Assembly (NCBI GenBank): GCA_025506515.1
Contig: CM046442.1
Location: forward strand, 8,492,596-8,556,595
DNA length: 64,000 bases
From: Flaveria trinervia
Taxonomy: Eukaryota > Streptophyta > Magnoliopsida > Asterales > Asteraceae
Direction of reading: 5' to 3'
Every line of letters starts with the position of its first letter. Positions within the stretch are counted from its first letter, which is position 1. This document shows, in pieces, positions 11,961 to 23,898 of the stretch. Below the pieces are notes generated by a model. The model was not told the origin of the DNA and searched no databases. It worked only from the letters and a program-made list of their open reading frames with translations. The position numbers and the translations under genes were made by a program.

Positions 11961-14781
11961 ATGGAGGACCAGTTTTCAGCATACACAGCAAGTAGAGACA
12001 CACGTATTCAGAATCTACTACTGTTGGAGAACGAAGTGGGTATTCACAATAAACCCCCAAAACTTATTACGTTAGACGACTACCCACAATGGAAGAAATG
12101 TTTCGAAATCTACTTAAATGGTGTAGATACAAATTTGTGGGAGGCCATCGAGTCGGGTTATAGCATGCCAGTAGGAGCTGACGGAGTCCAACTTACTCTA
12201 AGTGGCATGTCGATGCTCAGAAGGTAAAACACAATGCTGAGAAGAAAGTCTATGCTTTGCTCACTCAGTCTATTCCGAAGGATATCTTCCATCAGTATTC
12301 GGAGTACACTCAAGCAAAGAAACTATGGGATGCGTTGGAGAAGAGGTATGACGGAAATGCCTCTCTCAAGGCCATTAAGGCCAAAGCTTTGAAGAAGGAG
12401 TTCGACAACTTCTCTTCAATGGGAAAAGAAGGTCTGGATGATGTGATCGATAGATTCTACCACTTGATGAGTGAGATGCACACTCATGGAGTGGTTACAT
12501 CGATGGAGGATAAGGTATCCAACTTTGCAGATGGTCTACTGGAGAAATGGGCTTCCTCGTATCAAATCTCAGACAGAATAGGATGTTCTCGAAGTTAGAT
12601 ATAAATGACTTAATTCTGAAACTGAGAGAAGAGGAGCTTAGATGAAGTACAGAGCTCAAAAGGCCAACTACAATCAGAATCCTGCACTCTACAATACGAC
12701 TCCTCAGGCCAAGACATCTGGAGCACCACTGTAGGCTGCCTTCGTCTCAAGAGCAGCAAATCTAGCATAACCTTCTACTTCAGGATCCGAAACGTTGGGA
12801 TCGTCTGGCACCCAGTACATTATACCTGAAGCTAATGCAGCAAAATTGAAAACCGATAACTTCGGTAATATGACAGTTGAGGTGGCCAAAGAACACATGG
12901 ACCTCTTAGCTGCTGTGGTCCATTCCTATGATGGACTAGTTGCTGGAAAGATAGGAAATTGTAACCTGGCAGATGAAGATTATAAGCAGGTGGACGAGAT
13001 GGAGTTTGAACGTATGGACATAATGTGGGCTTTGGCAAGTGCTGTCCGACGAGCTAAAAGGTTTGTCAAAAAGACTGGACAGAACTTGGTTTCTACCAAA
13101 GACACAACCTTTGGATTCGACAAGTCAAAGGTTACTTGTTTCAACTGTGGTGAGAAGGGACACTTCAAGAGAGAGTGTGTGAAGCCAAAGAAGACTGGTA
13201 ATGGCAATCCCTTCTCGTCCTTTAATCGTCAGGACAAGGCCACAACTAGCAGTTCTACATCATCAAACAAGGATCCCAAAGCCCTGACTGCAAATGATGA
13301 TGAAGGATAGGACTGGAGCTTCTGGTTCGTCTCACCAGGAGAGTCCAACATAGCTAGTGTGGAGGATATTGATGACGATTCTGCCAGTGAGGGAGATATA
13401 GCAGTAGAGCTCGCGATGCTAAATTCTAAAGACACTGCAAATGTGGTCAACCACCTGCCTGAAGAAGAAAAATCTGTATCATCATCTGAACCACCAGAAC
13501 CAGAGACAACTGAGTCTGCACTCATGGCTGATTCCTCTTCATCTCAGGTAAGTAATACTGACCAACTATTTAGTAATCATGTTTGCTTAGAATGTAATAA
13601 ATTCAGAGAAAGTATAGATTCAAAATTTGCTAGGTTATTAGATCATAATGATAGCTTAGTAAGGATCTAGAACTGTGTACAGAGGCAATAGAGTGTTAAA
13701 ACAAAACGAACACAGTTACAAGGAAAAGATAGACCTATTGAATAAACAGCTTAGGGAAACTGAGGTAGTTGCTTTTAACCAAGAGAATGAAATTAGGTAC
13801 TATCTAACCGCCCTAGAAGACACTAAGAAGCAAAAAGCAGTTTTAGAAGTAGAAGTCAACTCGTTAAAACAAAAACTGCATAGTTGGACAAGCTCATCAC
13901 ACATTGTCCAACACTTAGTGAGAGAGAGAAATAATGGGGAGGAGCTAGGATACAAAGTGGTTCCACAACCATCTAAGACCTTGATGAACACTAAAAGTAA
14001 ACAAATTAATGATAATCCCATCAAGGATGACGTGGTGTCCACTCCTCTAGTGAGTGATCGAGATTCCTTAATTAAATCAATTGGATCTGACACTAAACAG
14101 AAGGAGGCCACTTCAAAGGCAATAGTAAAAATGCCTTGTGTTAACCTAGAACAAGAATTTGAAAAGGTTAGTTTTAAGTTAGGGTCAAACAAAGTCAAAC
14201 AAGACCCTAAAAAGACTATAAAACCTAACCAATCAAGGGCTTCATGTCACAGTCCAAGTAAACAAGAGATCAAAAATGTAAAACAAGTTAAGGCAATTAA
14301 GTTTGTGAAACCAACTCATACATCTAACAAAGAAGTGTCTAAATTCAAATATAATAAGGTCAACTATGTGACATCTGCATCTCTATCAAAACATAGAAAC
14401 CATCAAGTTAAAAGCAGATCCTGCTATAACTGTAGAGAGTATGGTCACATAGCATCTAAATGTCCTTATTACCAGACACCGAGGAGGAAAGTTGAACTTT
14501 CTACATCAATATCTAGCTCTTCTAAGAGGAACTCTATAACACCTCCAAAAGGAGCTAGTGAACCCAAAGTTCAATCCATCAACCAGTCGTCTGTTTATCA
14601 CAAACAGGCCTTACACAAATCTGGATTATGGAAAGAAAAAATCTCCTCAGTGTCTGAAAATGAGAACAAACAGAAATCTGAGCTTCCCTCAATCTCAAAG
14701 GGTCAGTGGGTTGAGTTTATGATGTACAATGCCTCAGGGAAACCCAAGCTAGTGAAGGTTTGGGTTCCTAACATGAACTAA
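11961..14781 (+). pseudogene. gag: gag polyprotein of the Sirevirus-like element (frameshifted)
   Basis: Capsid/nucleocapsid precursor that would package element RNA in cytoplasmic particles. The start ATG at 11961 is the first in a good frame after the leader. The frame is broken near 12225, 12600-12790, 13310 and 13670. In order it shows an N-terminal copia gag region (YPQWKKCFEIYLNG), a UBN2-type capsid domain (about 12257-12600, with AKKLWDALEKRYDGNASLK), a first zinc knuckle CFNCGEKGHFKREC (13137-13178), an acidic Ser-rich linker, a Lys/Glu-rich coiled-coil-like stretch (about 13690-13880), and a second knuckle CYNCREYGHIASKC (14422-14463). Two knuckles and about 900 codons fit the long gags of Sireviruses. 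The final segment is the longest intact frame (13675-14781). Confidence 0.88.
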
Positions 14782-17700
14782 TGTTTTCATTGAATGTGCA
14801 GGGTGTTCGCTACAGTGCAGAGACTAACACATGGATTGTAGATAGTGGAGCATCCAGGCACATGACGGAAACAGAGCTCTCTTATCAAATGTCAGACAAA
14901 TTAAAGGAGGGCATGTTTCATTTGCTGGGAACAAAAGAGGGTACATCATAGCCCAAGGAGAAGTTGGAAATGAGAAAGTTAAGTTTGATAAGGTAAACTA
15001 TGTCCAACAATTACAAAATAACTTGCTTTCAGTCTCTCAAATTGTGATAAAGGATTCAAGGTAGTCTTGACAACAAGAAGTGTTACGTTCTAAAGAAGGA
15101 CTACGTGATCCCAGAGGACCAAATCCTAATGTCAGCTTCAAGATATAATGATCATTATGTCTTGGATCTCTCAAAGGCCTCCACAACGGATCATGAAGTC
15201 CAGTGCTTCTTGTCCAAAGCTACTGAGAAGGACTTAATCTCCTGGCATAGGAGAATGGGACACATAAATCCGAGGAAAATGAATCACTTGATCCATAATG
15301 ATCTTGTGAGGGGAGTAAATGTCAAAAACTTCCAACTCCCAGATTTATGTGTTGCATGAAAAAAGGGCAAACAGACGAAGAAGTCTCATAAGGAAAAGAA
15401 AGTTCATTCTATAGAACTTCCCCTTGAGCTTCTTCACATGGATCTATTTGGTCCAGTCAGTACAAGAAGCATCGCTGGCGACTTGTATTGCTATGTAGTT
15501 ACCGATAATTACTCAAGGTTCTCTTGGGTCATGGTTTTGAAATCCAAATCAGAGACATTTGAATCCTTCAAGGAATTGGTAACTACACTGGAATCCCTAT
15601 ACAAGCTGAAGGTACGACAGGTGCGCTCAGACAACGGAACCAAGTTCAAGAATCAGAGGATGGAAGAATATTGCAAGGAAAAGGGAATTGTGCATCAATT
15701 TACCTCGGCCTATACACCTCAGATGAACGGCGGTGCTGAACGGAAGAACCGCAACTTGATAGAGACGGCATGGACAATGCTGGCAGACTCAAAACTGCCT
15801 ATCCAATTTTGGAATGAAGCAGTGGCAAATGCATGTTATACTCTTAATCGAGTTCTGGTAGTAAAACGCCTTGGAAAAACGTGCTACGAGTTATTACAGC
15901 GACATATACCTAACTTGGAATATCTCGAACCGTTTGGCGCTCCGTGCACCCTGCTGAAGAAGACTCAGGAGGGAAAATTCAGTGAGAATGTTGATGAAGG
16001 GATCTTTCTAGGATACAACATACCAAACAAGAGAGTTTACAACAACTCAACGGGTCAAGTAGAGGTGTGGTGTAATGTTGATGTTCAGAGATATATCACA
16101 CCGCCTGCTGGAAAAGGGCCTGCTTACTTCTTCGACTATGATGGATTCTTCAAGTCCTTCAACATACCTCTTTCTTCTTCAGAAGACGAGTTGGAAAACA
16201 AGATGATGTACGATGTCTTGAACACACCGTCTCAAGATTCAACAAGGCATGATCCTACCAACTCAAGGGGAGCAGTTGCTGTGAGTGACTCCTCCTGTGA
16301 TGAAGAAAATGAAGAAAATGATCAGATCAAACAGGATGTATAGGTTCCAACTACCACAAGTCCACAAGCATCTGCTAGTGATGCCTCTGAACCTTCAGAA
16401 CCTCAGACTTCTATTGCCTCAGATCCAGAACCAAATGTTCATAATCTTGACTCTGAGGTGGTTGTTCTGACAACTCCTGGCTCACGTCTAAACGTCTATC
16501 ATCCTTTGGATAATATTATAGGAGATGTGAGATTAGGGGTTCAGACTAGAAATAAGTTGTACTCAGCTGATTATGCCTCTATGATGGAAAAAGGATACCT
16601 TCACGACGGTGCGTACCGTTGCTTTGTGTCTCAGTTTGAGCCAAAGTATGTTAGTGAAGCACTAAATGATGAGGCTTGGGTTAGTGTCATGTAGGAATAA
16701 CTCCTTCAGTTTAAGAAATTAGGTGTATGGACACTAGTGGATAGACCTAAAGGTGCTAAAGTCATTGGAACCAAATGGGTCTTGAAATGTAAGAAAGATG
16801 ATCAGGGAGTGATCATCAGAAACAAGGCTCGGCTTGTCGTTCAGGGTTTTCGACAAGTTGAAGGTATCGACTACAATGAAGTATTTGCACCAGTGGCAAG
16901 GATGGAAGCCATCCGCATCTTCCTTGCCTATGCATCTTATATGAAAATAAAAGTTTATCAACTAGATGTTAAGAGTGCATTCCTTCATGGTGAGATGAGA
17001 GAAACAGTGTATGTCAGTCAACCCGAGGGATTTGAGGTTCCATATCATCGGGACAGAGTTTACAAACTTGACAAGGCTCTATACGGGCTTCATCAAGCTC
17101 CACGGGCTTGGTATGAGAAACTCTCGACTCATCTTGTGAAACATGGCTTTCGCAGGGGAGTCATTGACTGCACACTGTTTATTAAAGAAGAAGATGGAGA
17201 CTTACTGCTAGTACAGATCTATGTAGATGACATAATCTTCGGTTCAAAGAATGAAGAATTATGCAAAGAATTTGAAGTAGTAATGAAGGCGGAGTTTGAG
17301 ATGAGTGCCATGGGGGAGATGAAGTTCTTTCTCGGGTTACAGGTGGATCAGACACCAAATGGGATCTTCTTACATCAGACCAAGTATGTAGGGGATATTC
17401 TCAATCAGTTTGACATGGAGAATGCTTCCACAGCTGGCACTCCACTGGCTACAAACCATGATGTAGCACCCGATGAGAATGGTGATCTGGTAGATGCCAC
17501 TATGTACCGAGGGATGATTGGCTCTCTCATGTATCTCACTGCCTCAAGACCTGATATCATGTATGTGACATGTTTATGCTCACGATATCATGCAAAGCCT
17601 AAGGTGAACCATCTAATTGGGGTTAAAAGGATATTTCATTATCTGAAGGGCACACCCACACTTGGGTTGTGGTATCCTCATGATGATGACTTTGAACTTA

Positions 17701-18133
17701 CAGCGTATAGTGACTCGAATTACGGCGGCTGCAAGATGAACTACAAGTCTACATCACCAGGGTGTCAATTCATTGGGAGAAGATTAGTAACCTGGCAGTG
17801 TAAGAAGCAGACCTCGGTTGCGTTGTCAACCTGTGAAGCCGAATACGTTGCTGCTACAAGCTGCTGTTCCCAAATCATATGGATTCAACAACAAATGCGG
17901 GATTACGATTTGCATTTCACTTCTACTCCTATCTTTGTTGATAACTCTGCTGCAATTGCAGTCACTAAAAACCGGTCCAACATCCTAAGACCAAACACAT
18001 CGGAATCAAATATCACTTCATACGTGATTTTTTTGAAAAGAATTTAATCGATGTGATAAAAATAAACACTGATTTTCAACGCGCTGACCTCTATACAAAG
18101 ACTTTTGACAAACCACGTTTTCTATATCTGTAG
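14782..18133 (+). pseudogene. pol: pol polyprotein: protease, integrase, RT, RNase H (broken)
   Basis: Protease is marked by DSGAS at 14841-14855 and is followed by stops near 14948-15065. The GAG-pre-integrase stretch (SWHRRMGHINPRKM) lies near 15240, with a nonsense codon at 15357. The integrase core runs from 15438: first Asp in MDLFGP, second in RSDNG at 15630, Glu in GGAERKN at 15738, spacing D-35-E. Reverse transcriptase has two stops near 16692-16698, then a long open stretch (16737-18047) with YVDD at 17220-17231. RNase H follows, with a frameshift near 17975 and a stop at 18131. Domain order is that of Ty1/copia. The reading motif RSDNGTKF has Lys where Glu is usual. It would copy RNA to DNA and insert it, but cannot be expressed whole as written. 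Confidence 0.92.
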
Positions 18134-19581
18134 AGGTCAATGGCGTTAAAAAGAAAAGTGAGGTCATTCCTGAAGATGATTATGTATAGTCCGATGCGTC
18201 GTGTCTAGTTTCTTTTAATTTTTAAATTTTAGTGTTATGTTAGTTTGTTCTTTTGTGTTTGTTTAATTAGTTTAATTACAATTAATGTCTTTCCTTGCCC
18301 GTTAAAATCCTAAAACGCAAATCTATAGTGGTTTTATAACTTTAGGGGAGAATAGGTCTAGGAAATAAAAAAATGAGGGAAAAGGAGAGGCAAGCTGAAA
18401 ATAAATAAGATCGTATGTATGATACCGATTCAATGTTTGGAAAATGATAGTACACAGGTACAAACCATTTAGGACTTTAAAAATCAAAATTGAAAAAATA
18501 TGCAAAGTTGAAGTATATGTTTGTATAGTCTGAGCAATATAAAAGGAGATATGATAGAATAGCGAGCTACTACTAAGGTAACACAAAGAAAGTAGACCTA
18601 GAGGTTGCTAGACCAAACATGATATGTCGGTAGATTCAACACAATAGACGACTAGACCTTTTGGTGATCTCAAGATTAAATTAAAATGTTTGACAAGCTA
18701 TGGGTAACGCGTTATCCCTGGTTAACACAATCAACAAAATTCCAATCAGGGGTGACGAGCAAAATAAATGCCACAAAAGTGTGTGTAAGACCAAAGCATG
18801 AGCAAAAGCACATGAAAAATGCAAATACAATCAAATTGATAACCTATGTTGTTGGTGAGATCTATGCAAAAAGAAGAAAAATTACTCAAACAAGAAGATA
18901 GGTTATGTGCCTCTCTACTGTGCGATGGCACTGACCTGAGGATAAGCATAACCTATATATTCTAGAACTCATTGTTGTTTGCCGCCTCTCTGCTGTGCGA
19001 TGGCACTGACCTGAGGATTGGCTTCTCTTTGAGAGTTCTAAGAATAGTCTCTTCTTGAATTCTACCCTAAGACCGCTCAAAAATCTCCTGAGGAATGTTG
19101 ATTACCATATAAGTGTGGGATCCACAAATGCTTGTTGAGATAAACAAACCTTAAAACGATCACCAAACTATGTTGAAAGTTTGTGCATGGATTTAAGAGG
19201 ACAAGTATACTGACAATCACTATGGCTACAATTTTGAAAGTTCAAATCAGTGTGGGGACCTAATAGTACTAGTATGATTTCCTCAAATTTGCTAAATGAC
19301 TCTAGATGAAAAACAAGGAAAGAGCATTAAAGGTTTTAACTAACTTGTCCCTAATGATTTGAATATCATGTATGATTCCAGCTTGAATTGGTCCATGTAT
19401 GGTTTAAAAGAATGAGGCTGCTCTCTCAGAAGAATTATTCCTTCGAGGTACATCTTAGGAATTAACCCTCACAAAAACACAAAAACATGTCCTAGTGTAA
19501 TTTTTAGTGTTAATTCTTTTATGTAAGTACAACGTTAGTCTATTTCAGTTTTGTGTAGTATCGGACTATGTCATGGAAGTT
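18134..19581. other. Non-coding spacer between pol and the env-like gene
   Basis: This stretch has no convincing open frame. Two direct copies of TGCGATGGCACTGACCTGAG lie at about 18920 and 18996, within a duplicated tract that starts GCCTCTCT.CTGTGCG. It is element sequence by position, and I see no inserted element with clear ends. Confidence 0.45.
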
Positions 19582-19740
19582 GATAAGGGACCTTATCATC
19601 TAAAAGGTCACGTCTGAGGTGGCCACATGTACCTTCAAGTAAATATTGGGTCACATCAGAGGTGACAAAATGTCTTAAAAGGATCACGTTTGAGGTGATC
19701 AAAAGGTTTTAAGTTAAAATGATTATGTTTGAGATGATCA
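19582..19740 (+). other. Array of short RNA-hairpin sequences with paired changes
   Basis: A near-palindrome, TGATAAGGGACCTTATCA (19581-19598), is followed by four hairpins with loops of seven bases: GGTCAC/GTGGCC (19606-19624), GTCAC/GTGAC (19650-19666), GATCAC/GTGATC (19682-19700) and TGATTAT/ATGATCA (19720-19740). The loop is GTTTGAG or close to it. Between the third and fourth hairpin a C-G pair is replaced by T-A, and other differences are G-T wobbles, so pairing is kept while sequence changes. Function unknown; it lies upstream of the env-like gene. Confidence 0.55.
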
Positions 19741-19814
19741 AGTGTTCATAATGTTAAATCAACAGTTTAAAAGGGTCTAAAAGTCAAATGGTCATAAAAT
19801 CAGAAAAATTCAAG

Positions 19815-20095
19815 AGTATGACCCATTCGCACGACTGGACCATGAGTATGGACCAATCATGCGAATGGACCATACTCATGCATTGAACGGCCGAATGGAC
19901 ATGAGTATGAACCATTCAACCGAATGGCTTATCGGAATGAGCCATTAAACCGAATGGGAGTGTGCAAATGAGTCAGTCGACCGAATGAGCTCAGTCGACC
20001 GACTGAAGGTGATTGACTGAGTCAATCACCCGACTGAGTTTCATTCGCTCGAATGAACTGAGCGAATGAGTCCAGTCGGCCGAGTGAACTCAGAT
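19815..20095. repeat. CpG motif array upstream of an internal TATA box
   Basis: About fifteen words such as GACCGAATGAGCT, CAGTCGACCGAATG and CATTCGCACGACTGG run up to the TATA box at 20100. The layout repeats that of the element's own LTR promoter, though this is deep inside the element. Confidence 0.7.
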
Positions 20096-20099
20096 TCAG

Positions 20100-20107
20100 T
20101 ATATAAA
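20100..20107 (+). promoter_or_regulatory. Possible internal promoter for the env-like gene
   Basis: TATATAAA follows directly after the motif array, just as TATAAATA follows the array in the LTR. A transcript starting about 30 bp downstream would run through a short leader, a candidate intron (20247-20765) and then the env-like ATG at 20770. This is inferred from sequence only. Confidence 0.45.
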
Positions 20108-20246
20108 GGGCCACAGTCGATCGCATTCTTCTCACCACTCCCAATCTCCCTTAAATCGCACATCATACTGTTACTCTACCCAAATTTCTCTAGTCCTCGA
20201 TTATACATCTCCATTGATCTTCTGACATGTGTTTGCATTTCTACAG

Positions 20247-20765
20247 GTATAATGAGATGAAATTTCATAGAAATCAGAAGAAATGGAGCCCTAATTTGTG
20301 ATGTTCGATTGAAAGAAGAACCAAACCTTTAAATGACCCAATAACCTTAAAACTAAGTTTAATAGGTTATTAGTTATGAGATTGCGAGTCTAAAGAACCA
20401 TTAAACCACGTTTAATTACATAAATTGGTCAAGATTCGAACCTCAGTCGACCGAATAGTGGGTCATGCGACCGGTCGTCTGGATGAACGCCAATCGCACG
20501 ATTGAGCCGACCGAATGGGTCAATCGGCCGAATGTATTACGCGAATGAGCTTAGTCGGCCGACTGAACCAATCGCAGGCTCAACCAACAGATTGAACTCA
20601 GTCGTCTGTTCATTCCCCCAATGAGTCTAGTCGCATGATAGGACAACCGACTGACCACAGTCGTATGATTCATTCGCATGAATTAATCAGAATGAATTCA
20701 AACAAGATACTTAGAACTAATTTGTGGTATGTGATTATCTAATGTTTATGTGTCTTGTGTTTCAG
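20247..20765 (+). other. Candidate leader intron of the env-like gene
   Basis: The donor CTACAG|GTATAAT (20241-20252) and acceptor TCTTGTGTTTCAG (ending 20765) are good plant splice sites, and the acceptor lies four bases before the ATG. The intron would be 519 bp and contains a second motif array (about 20440-20700), as in the gypsy LTR introns of this window. Confidence 0.45.
20440..20700. repeat. CpG motif array inside the candidate leader intron
   Basis: Words such as TCGACCGAATAG, CATGCGACCGG, CAATCGCACGATTGAG and CATTCGCATGAATT recur at 10-20 bp spacing. Confidence 0.65.
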
Positions 20766-20769
20766 ATTG

Positions 20770-22327
20770 ATGGCTGATAGATGGTCTATCAACCCTAAGC
20801 ATAATATATGTGCTCATCTAGACCATACTACTCGGAATGGTGCCGAGTTTGCAGAGATCATTGCTTTTCTCAGGAGATCAAGGATCTACAAGGCCATCTC
20901 TACTCCATGCACTCCCTACAGGTCTTTACATTAGGCCATCTGGGAGAATGCTTCTGTTGATCGATCACGTGAGCCGTATAGCATACGGAGCTCTATCTGT
21001 GGCATGGATATTGAGATTACTGCTGCCGATATTCAGAGAGTACTTGAGCTTAGCGACGATACTAATCACCCCACCAGACTTCACCCACTTATGGTGAGAG
21101 CATGTTTCCTGAGGATTAAGTACGCTGGGGACATCAACTCAGGTGTGCTCAACAAGAGCAACCTGTGTCCCAGTACAAGTACTTAGCACATGTCATTCTG
21201 AAGTGCATTGCTTCTAGAAGGGGTGGGTTTGATGATCTTTTAGACCGGATTCAGAATGCCTATGTTGCACTAGTGCTGAACCACCCCTTCAGCTTCTCGA
21301 GCATGATATTTTCTTACCTTGTGGAGAATCCGGAGGCAAACGGTAAGGAGGGTTTTTGCATGTACCTAGATTCTTGCAGCTAATTTTCGATGAGAAGCTG
21401 CCATCACTTCCAAAGTAGTGCCACGATGTTTTGGCTTTAGAGATCATGAACGATACGACCCTGGGTCATATGAGAGTTTACCGGGGTAAGCAGGTAAAAC
21501 CCTAGGTAAAGAGACTGATAGGCCATCTGGCCAATGAGAGTTACGTGGCGCCAGGAAGACGTCAGTGGCGTCACGTAGACAGTGACTTCGATGATGAGCA
21601 GCTACAGCTCCCAAAGCACGACTCTAATGATGACGATAGCGGGGATGCTAGAGATACCTTGCCCACTCGACCAAGGGGCCCCACCACTAATAGTACATCT
21701 CTGGTATCTACCCCCACTGGAGGTATAGTAGAGTCTACTGGGTTTCACCAGGGTTTCATACCTGGTGAGGAAGAGGAGGAGTCGGATGAGGAGCCACTAA
21801 CTCAAACTATGGGAAGTAAAGTCGTTCCCATAGAACGAGGGCTCCAGGCGGTTGGTGAACGCCCCGGTGGATCGGGAGAGACAGCTGCTGACCCTATATA
21901 TGCTCCCGATCTGCCACGCAGTGTTCAAGGGGGAGCATCCTCCTCGACAGGATCAAGGAAGAAGAGCATGGCACAGCCCCATGGCATGAAGAAGAAGGGC
22001 CGACTCACCTTCGTCACAACCATAGCTACCACCACAACTACCACCACAACCACCACGACTACCACCTCTACAACCACACCATCTGTCACCACATCTGCTA
22101 CACCCACACCACCACCACCTTCAGCAATATTCACCACATCTACTACACCCACACCACCACCACCTTCACCTATATTCACCACATCTGCTACACCCACACC
22201 ACCACCACCTTCACCTATATTTACCACATCTTCCACACCCACACCACCAGCACCTTCACCTATACTACCCCTAATCTTCACCACTATCACCACCACACTA
22301 GCCATCCTACAGTGCCATCTTCTTATG
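20770..22327 (+). pseudogene. env-like gene of the Sirevirus, N-terminal half (broken, truncated)
   Basis: This is the extra gene found after pol in Sireviruses; a role in cell exit or entry has been proposed for such genes but is unproven in plants. The ATG at 20770 follows a splice acceptor. The product starts MADRWSINPKHNICAHL and continues as an alpha-rich globular region, interrupted by a stop at 20932, a frameshift near 21165, another near 21370, and stops near 21416 and 21505. An acidic linker follows (21590-21860), then a Lys-rich patch, a Thr-rich run and four Pro-rich repeats. The wording matches the env-like open frames I recall from Asteraceae copia elements. It ends where LTR sequence begins at 22328; its C-terminal half lies inverted at 23899-25392. 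Confidence 0.65.
22088..22267 (+). repeat. Four 45-bp repeats coding a Pro/Thr-rich 15-residue unit
   Basis: Four head-to-tail units code TTSATPTPPPPSPIF with small changes, directly after a run of ACC codons (22020-22080) coding poly-Thr. The repeats resemble extensin-like linkers. Minus-strand open frames here (poly-Val, Gly-rich) are shadows. Confidence 0.85.
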
Positions 22328-23059
22328 TACATATGTACCTAGATTCTGATCTAAATGTAATATGTCTTTATTGTCTTACACTTATGTAATCGTTGGGTAC
22401 TTAATGAAATACAAATGTTTGGTTGTGTTTAAAATGTTTAATATTTCATTAATGAGTTGTTTAACGCATATTGACTTGATTATATAGGTTTGTGGTTGTT
22501 TGAATTAATATAAATAATGTTATGACAATTAATACATTCAAACTTAATAACATGAAGTCATCATGCGAATGGCCCATGCAAATGGACCATACGCATGAAC
22601 AACTTCATACGAATGACTCAGTCGCACGACTAAACCAGGAGACTGGATTAGTCGTATGACTATAACATGAGATTGACTCAGTCGCACGACTGAATACTCA
22701 GTCGTGCGAATGGATCAACCGCATGTCTCAATCGCATGAATGAACCATGATGATGGTTCAGTCGCCCGAATGAGCAACCCTAAGCTATAAATACCACCTA
22801 ATTCGTGAAAAACGTAAGCATTTAATCCACTTCAACTCCAGACGTACCCTAGCCGTCCAGAAGCCTCTAAGTTCGTACTCCAAGTTCAGAGAACGCTGTA
22901 GATCGATTCCTAATCGATTCTTGACGTTAGATTCAATACGTTGTTGTTTCTACGTGTGTTCTCACTGATTGGATCGCCAATCAAATAGGATTCCGCACTA
23001 TTTAGTTTGGTTTAACATGTTAATCAGTTGGTGTTTTGTTCAAATACAAGATCCTAACA
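22328..23059 (+). mobile_element. Extra LTR copy, plus strand, lacking its first bases
   Basis: It matches the 5' LTR from TACATATGTACC onward and ends at ATCCTAACA, followed by AGTG, the first bases after an LTR, and then by a further 42-bp copy of an LTR end (23064-23105). The first eight or so bases are missing and it joins the env-like frame abruptly, so this is a rearrangement junction and not an insertion. Confidence 0.85.
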
Positions 23060-23105
23060 AGTGTGTTAATCAGTTGGTGTTTCGTTCAAATACAAGATCT
23101 TAACA

Positions 23106-23136
23106 CGTAATCAAGAGCCAATGCTCTGATACCACT
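23106..23136 (-). other. Inverted primer-binding site region
   Basis: GCTCTGATACCA at 23123-23134 is the complement of the primer site, two bases before an inverted LTR. Together with the polypurine tract on the other side of that LTR it marks an LTR shared by two element units. Confidence 0.85.
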
Positions 23137-23873
23137 TGTTAGGATCTTGTATTTGAACGAAACACCAACTGATTAACGTGTTAAACCAAACAAATAGTCC
23201 ATAATCCTATTTTATTGGCGATTCAATCAGTGAGAACACACGTATAAACAATAACGTATTGAATCTAACATCAAGAATCGATTAGGAATCGATCTACAAC
23301 GTTCTATGAACTTGGAGTACGGACTTAAAGGCTTCTGGACGGCTAGAGTACGTCTAGAGTCAAAGTGGATTAAATGCTTACGTTTTTTCACAAATTAGGT
23401 GGTATTTATAGGTTAGGGTTGCTCATTCGGGCAACTAAACCATCATCATGTTTCATTCGTGCGATTGAGACATGCGGTTGATCCATTCGCACGACTGAGT
23501 GTTCAGTAGTGCGACTAAGTCAATCTCATGTTATAGTCGTACGACGGATCCAGTCCCTGGTTCAGTCGTGCGACTAAGTCATTCGTATGAAGTTGTTCAT
23601 GCGTATGGTCCATTAGCATGGGCCATTCACATGATGACTTCATGTTATTAAGTTTGAATGTATTAATTGTCATAACATTATTTATATTAATTTAAACAAC
23701 CACAAACCTATATAATCAAGTCAATATGCGTTAAACAACTCATTAATGAAATATTAAACATTTTAAACATAACCAAACATTTATATTTCATTAAGTACCC
23801 AACGATTACATAAGTGTAAGACAATAAAGACATATTACATTCAGACCAGAATCTAGGTACATATGTATCAACA
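23137..23873 (-). mobile_element. Inverted LTR copy of the Sirevirus-like element
   Basis: It runs from TGTTAGGATCTTG to ATGTATCAACA, 737 bp, the reverse complement of the 5' LTR. It stands head to head with the LTR at 22328-23059, with only about 77 bp between. An inverted polypurine tract (CTCCCCCTTGG, about 23876-23886) follows it. Confidence 0.9.
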
Positions 23874-23898
23874 AACTCCCCCTTGGACCTAGATCTAT

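Noticed and set aside
18686..19080. Short frames in the spacer after pol
   Set aside because: They lack codon structure and overlap on both strands; the region looks non-coding.
21925..22332. Minus-strand 135-codon frame rich in Val and Gly
   Set aside because: It is the shadow of the Thr/Pro-rich repeats of the env-like gene on the plus strand.
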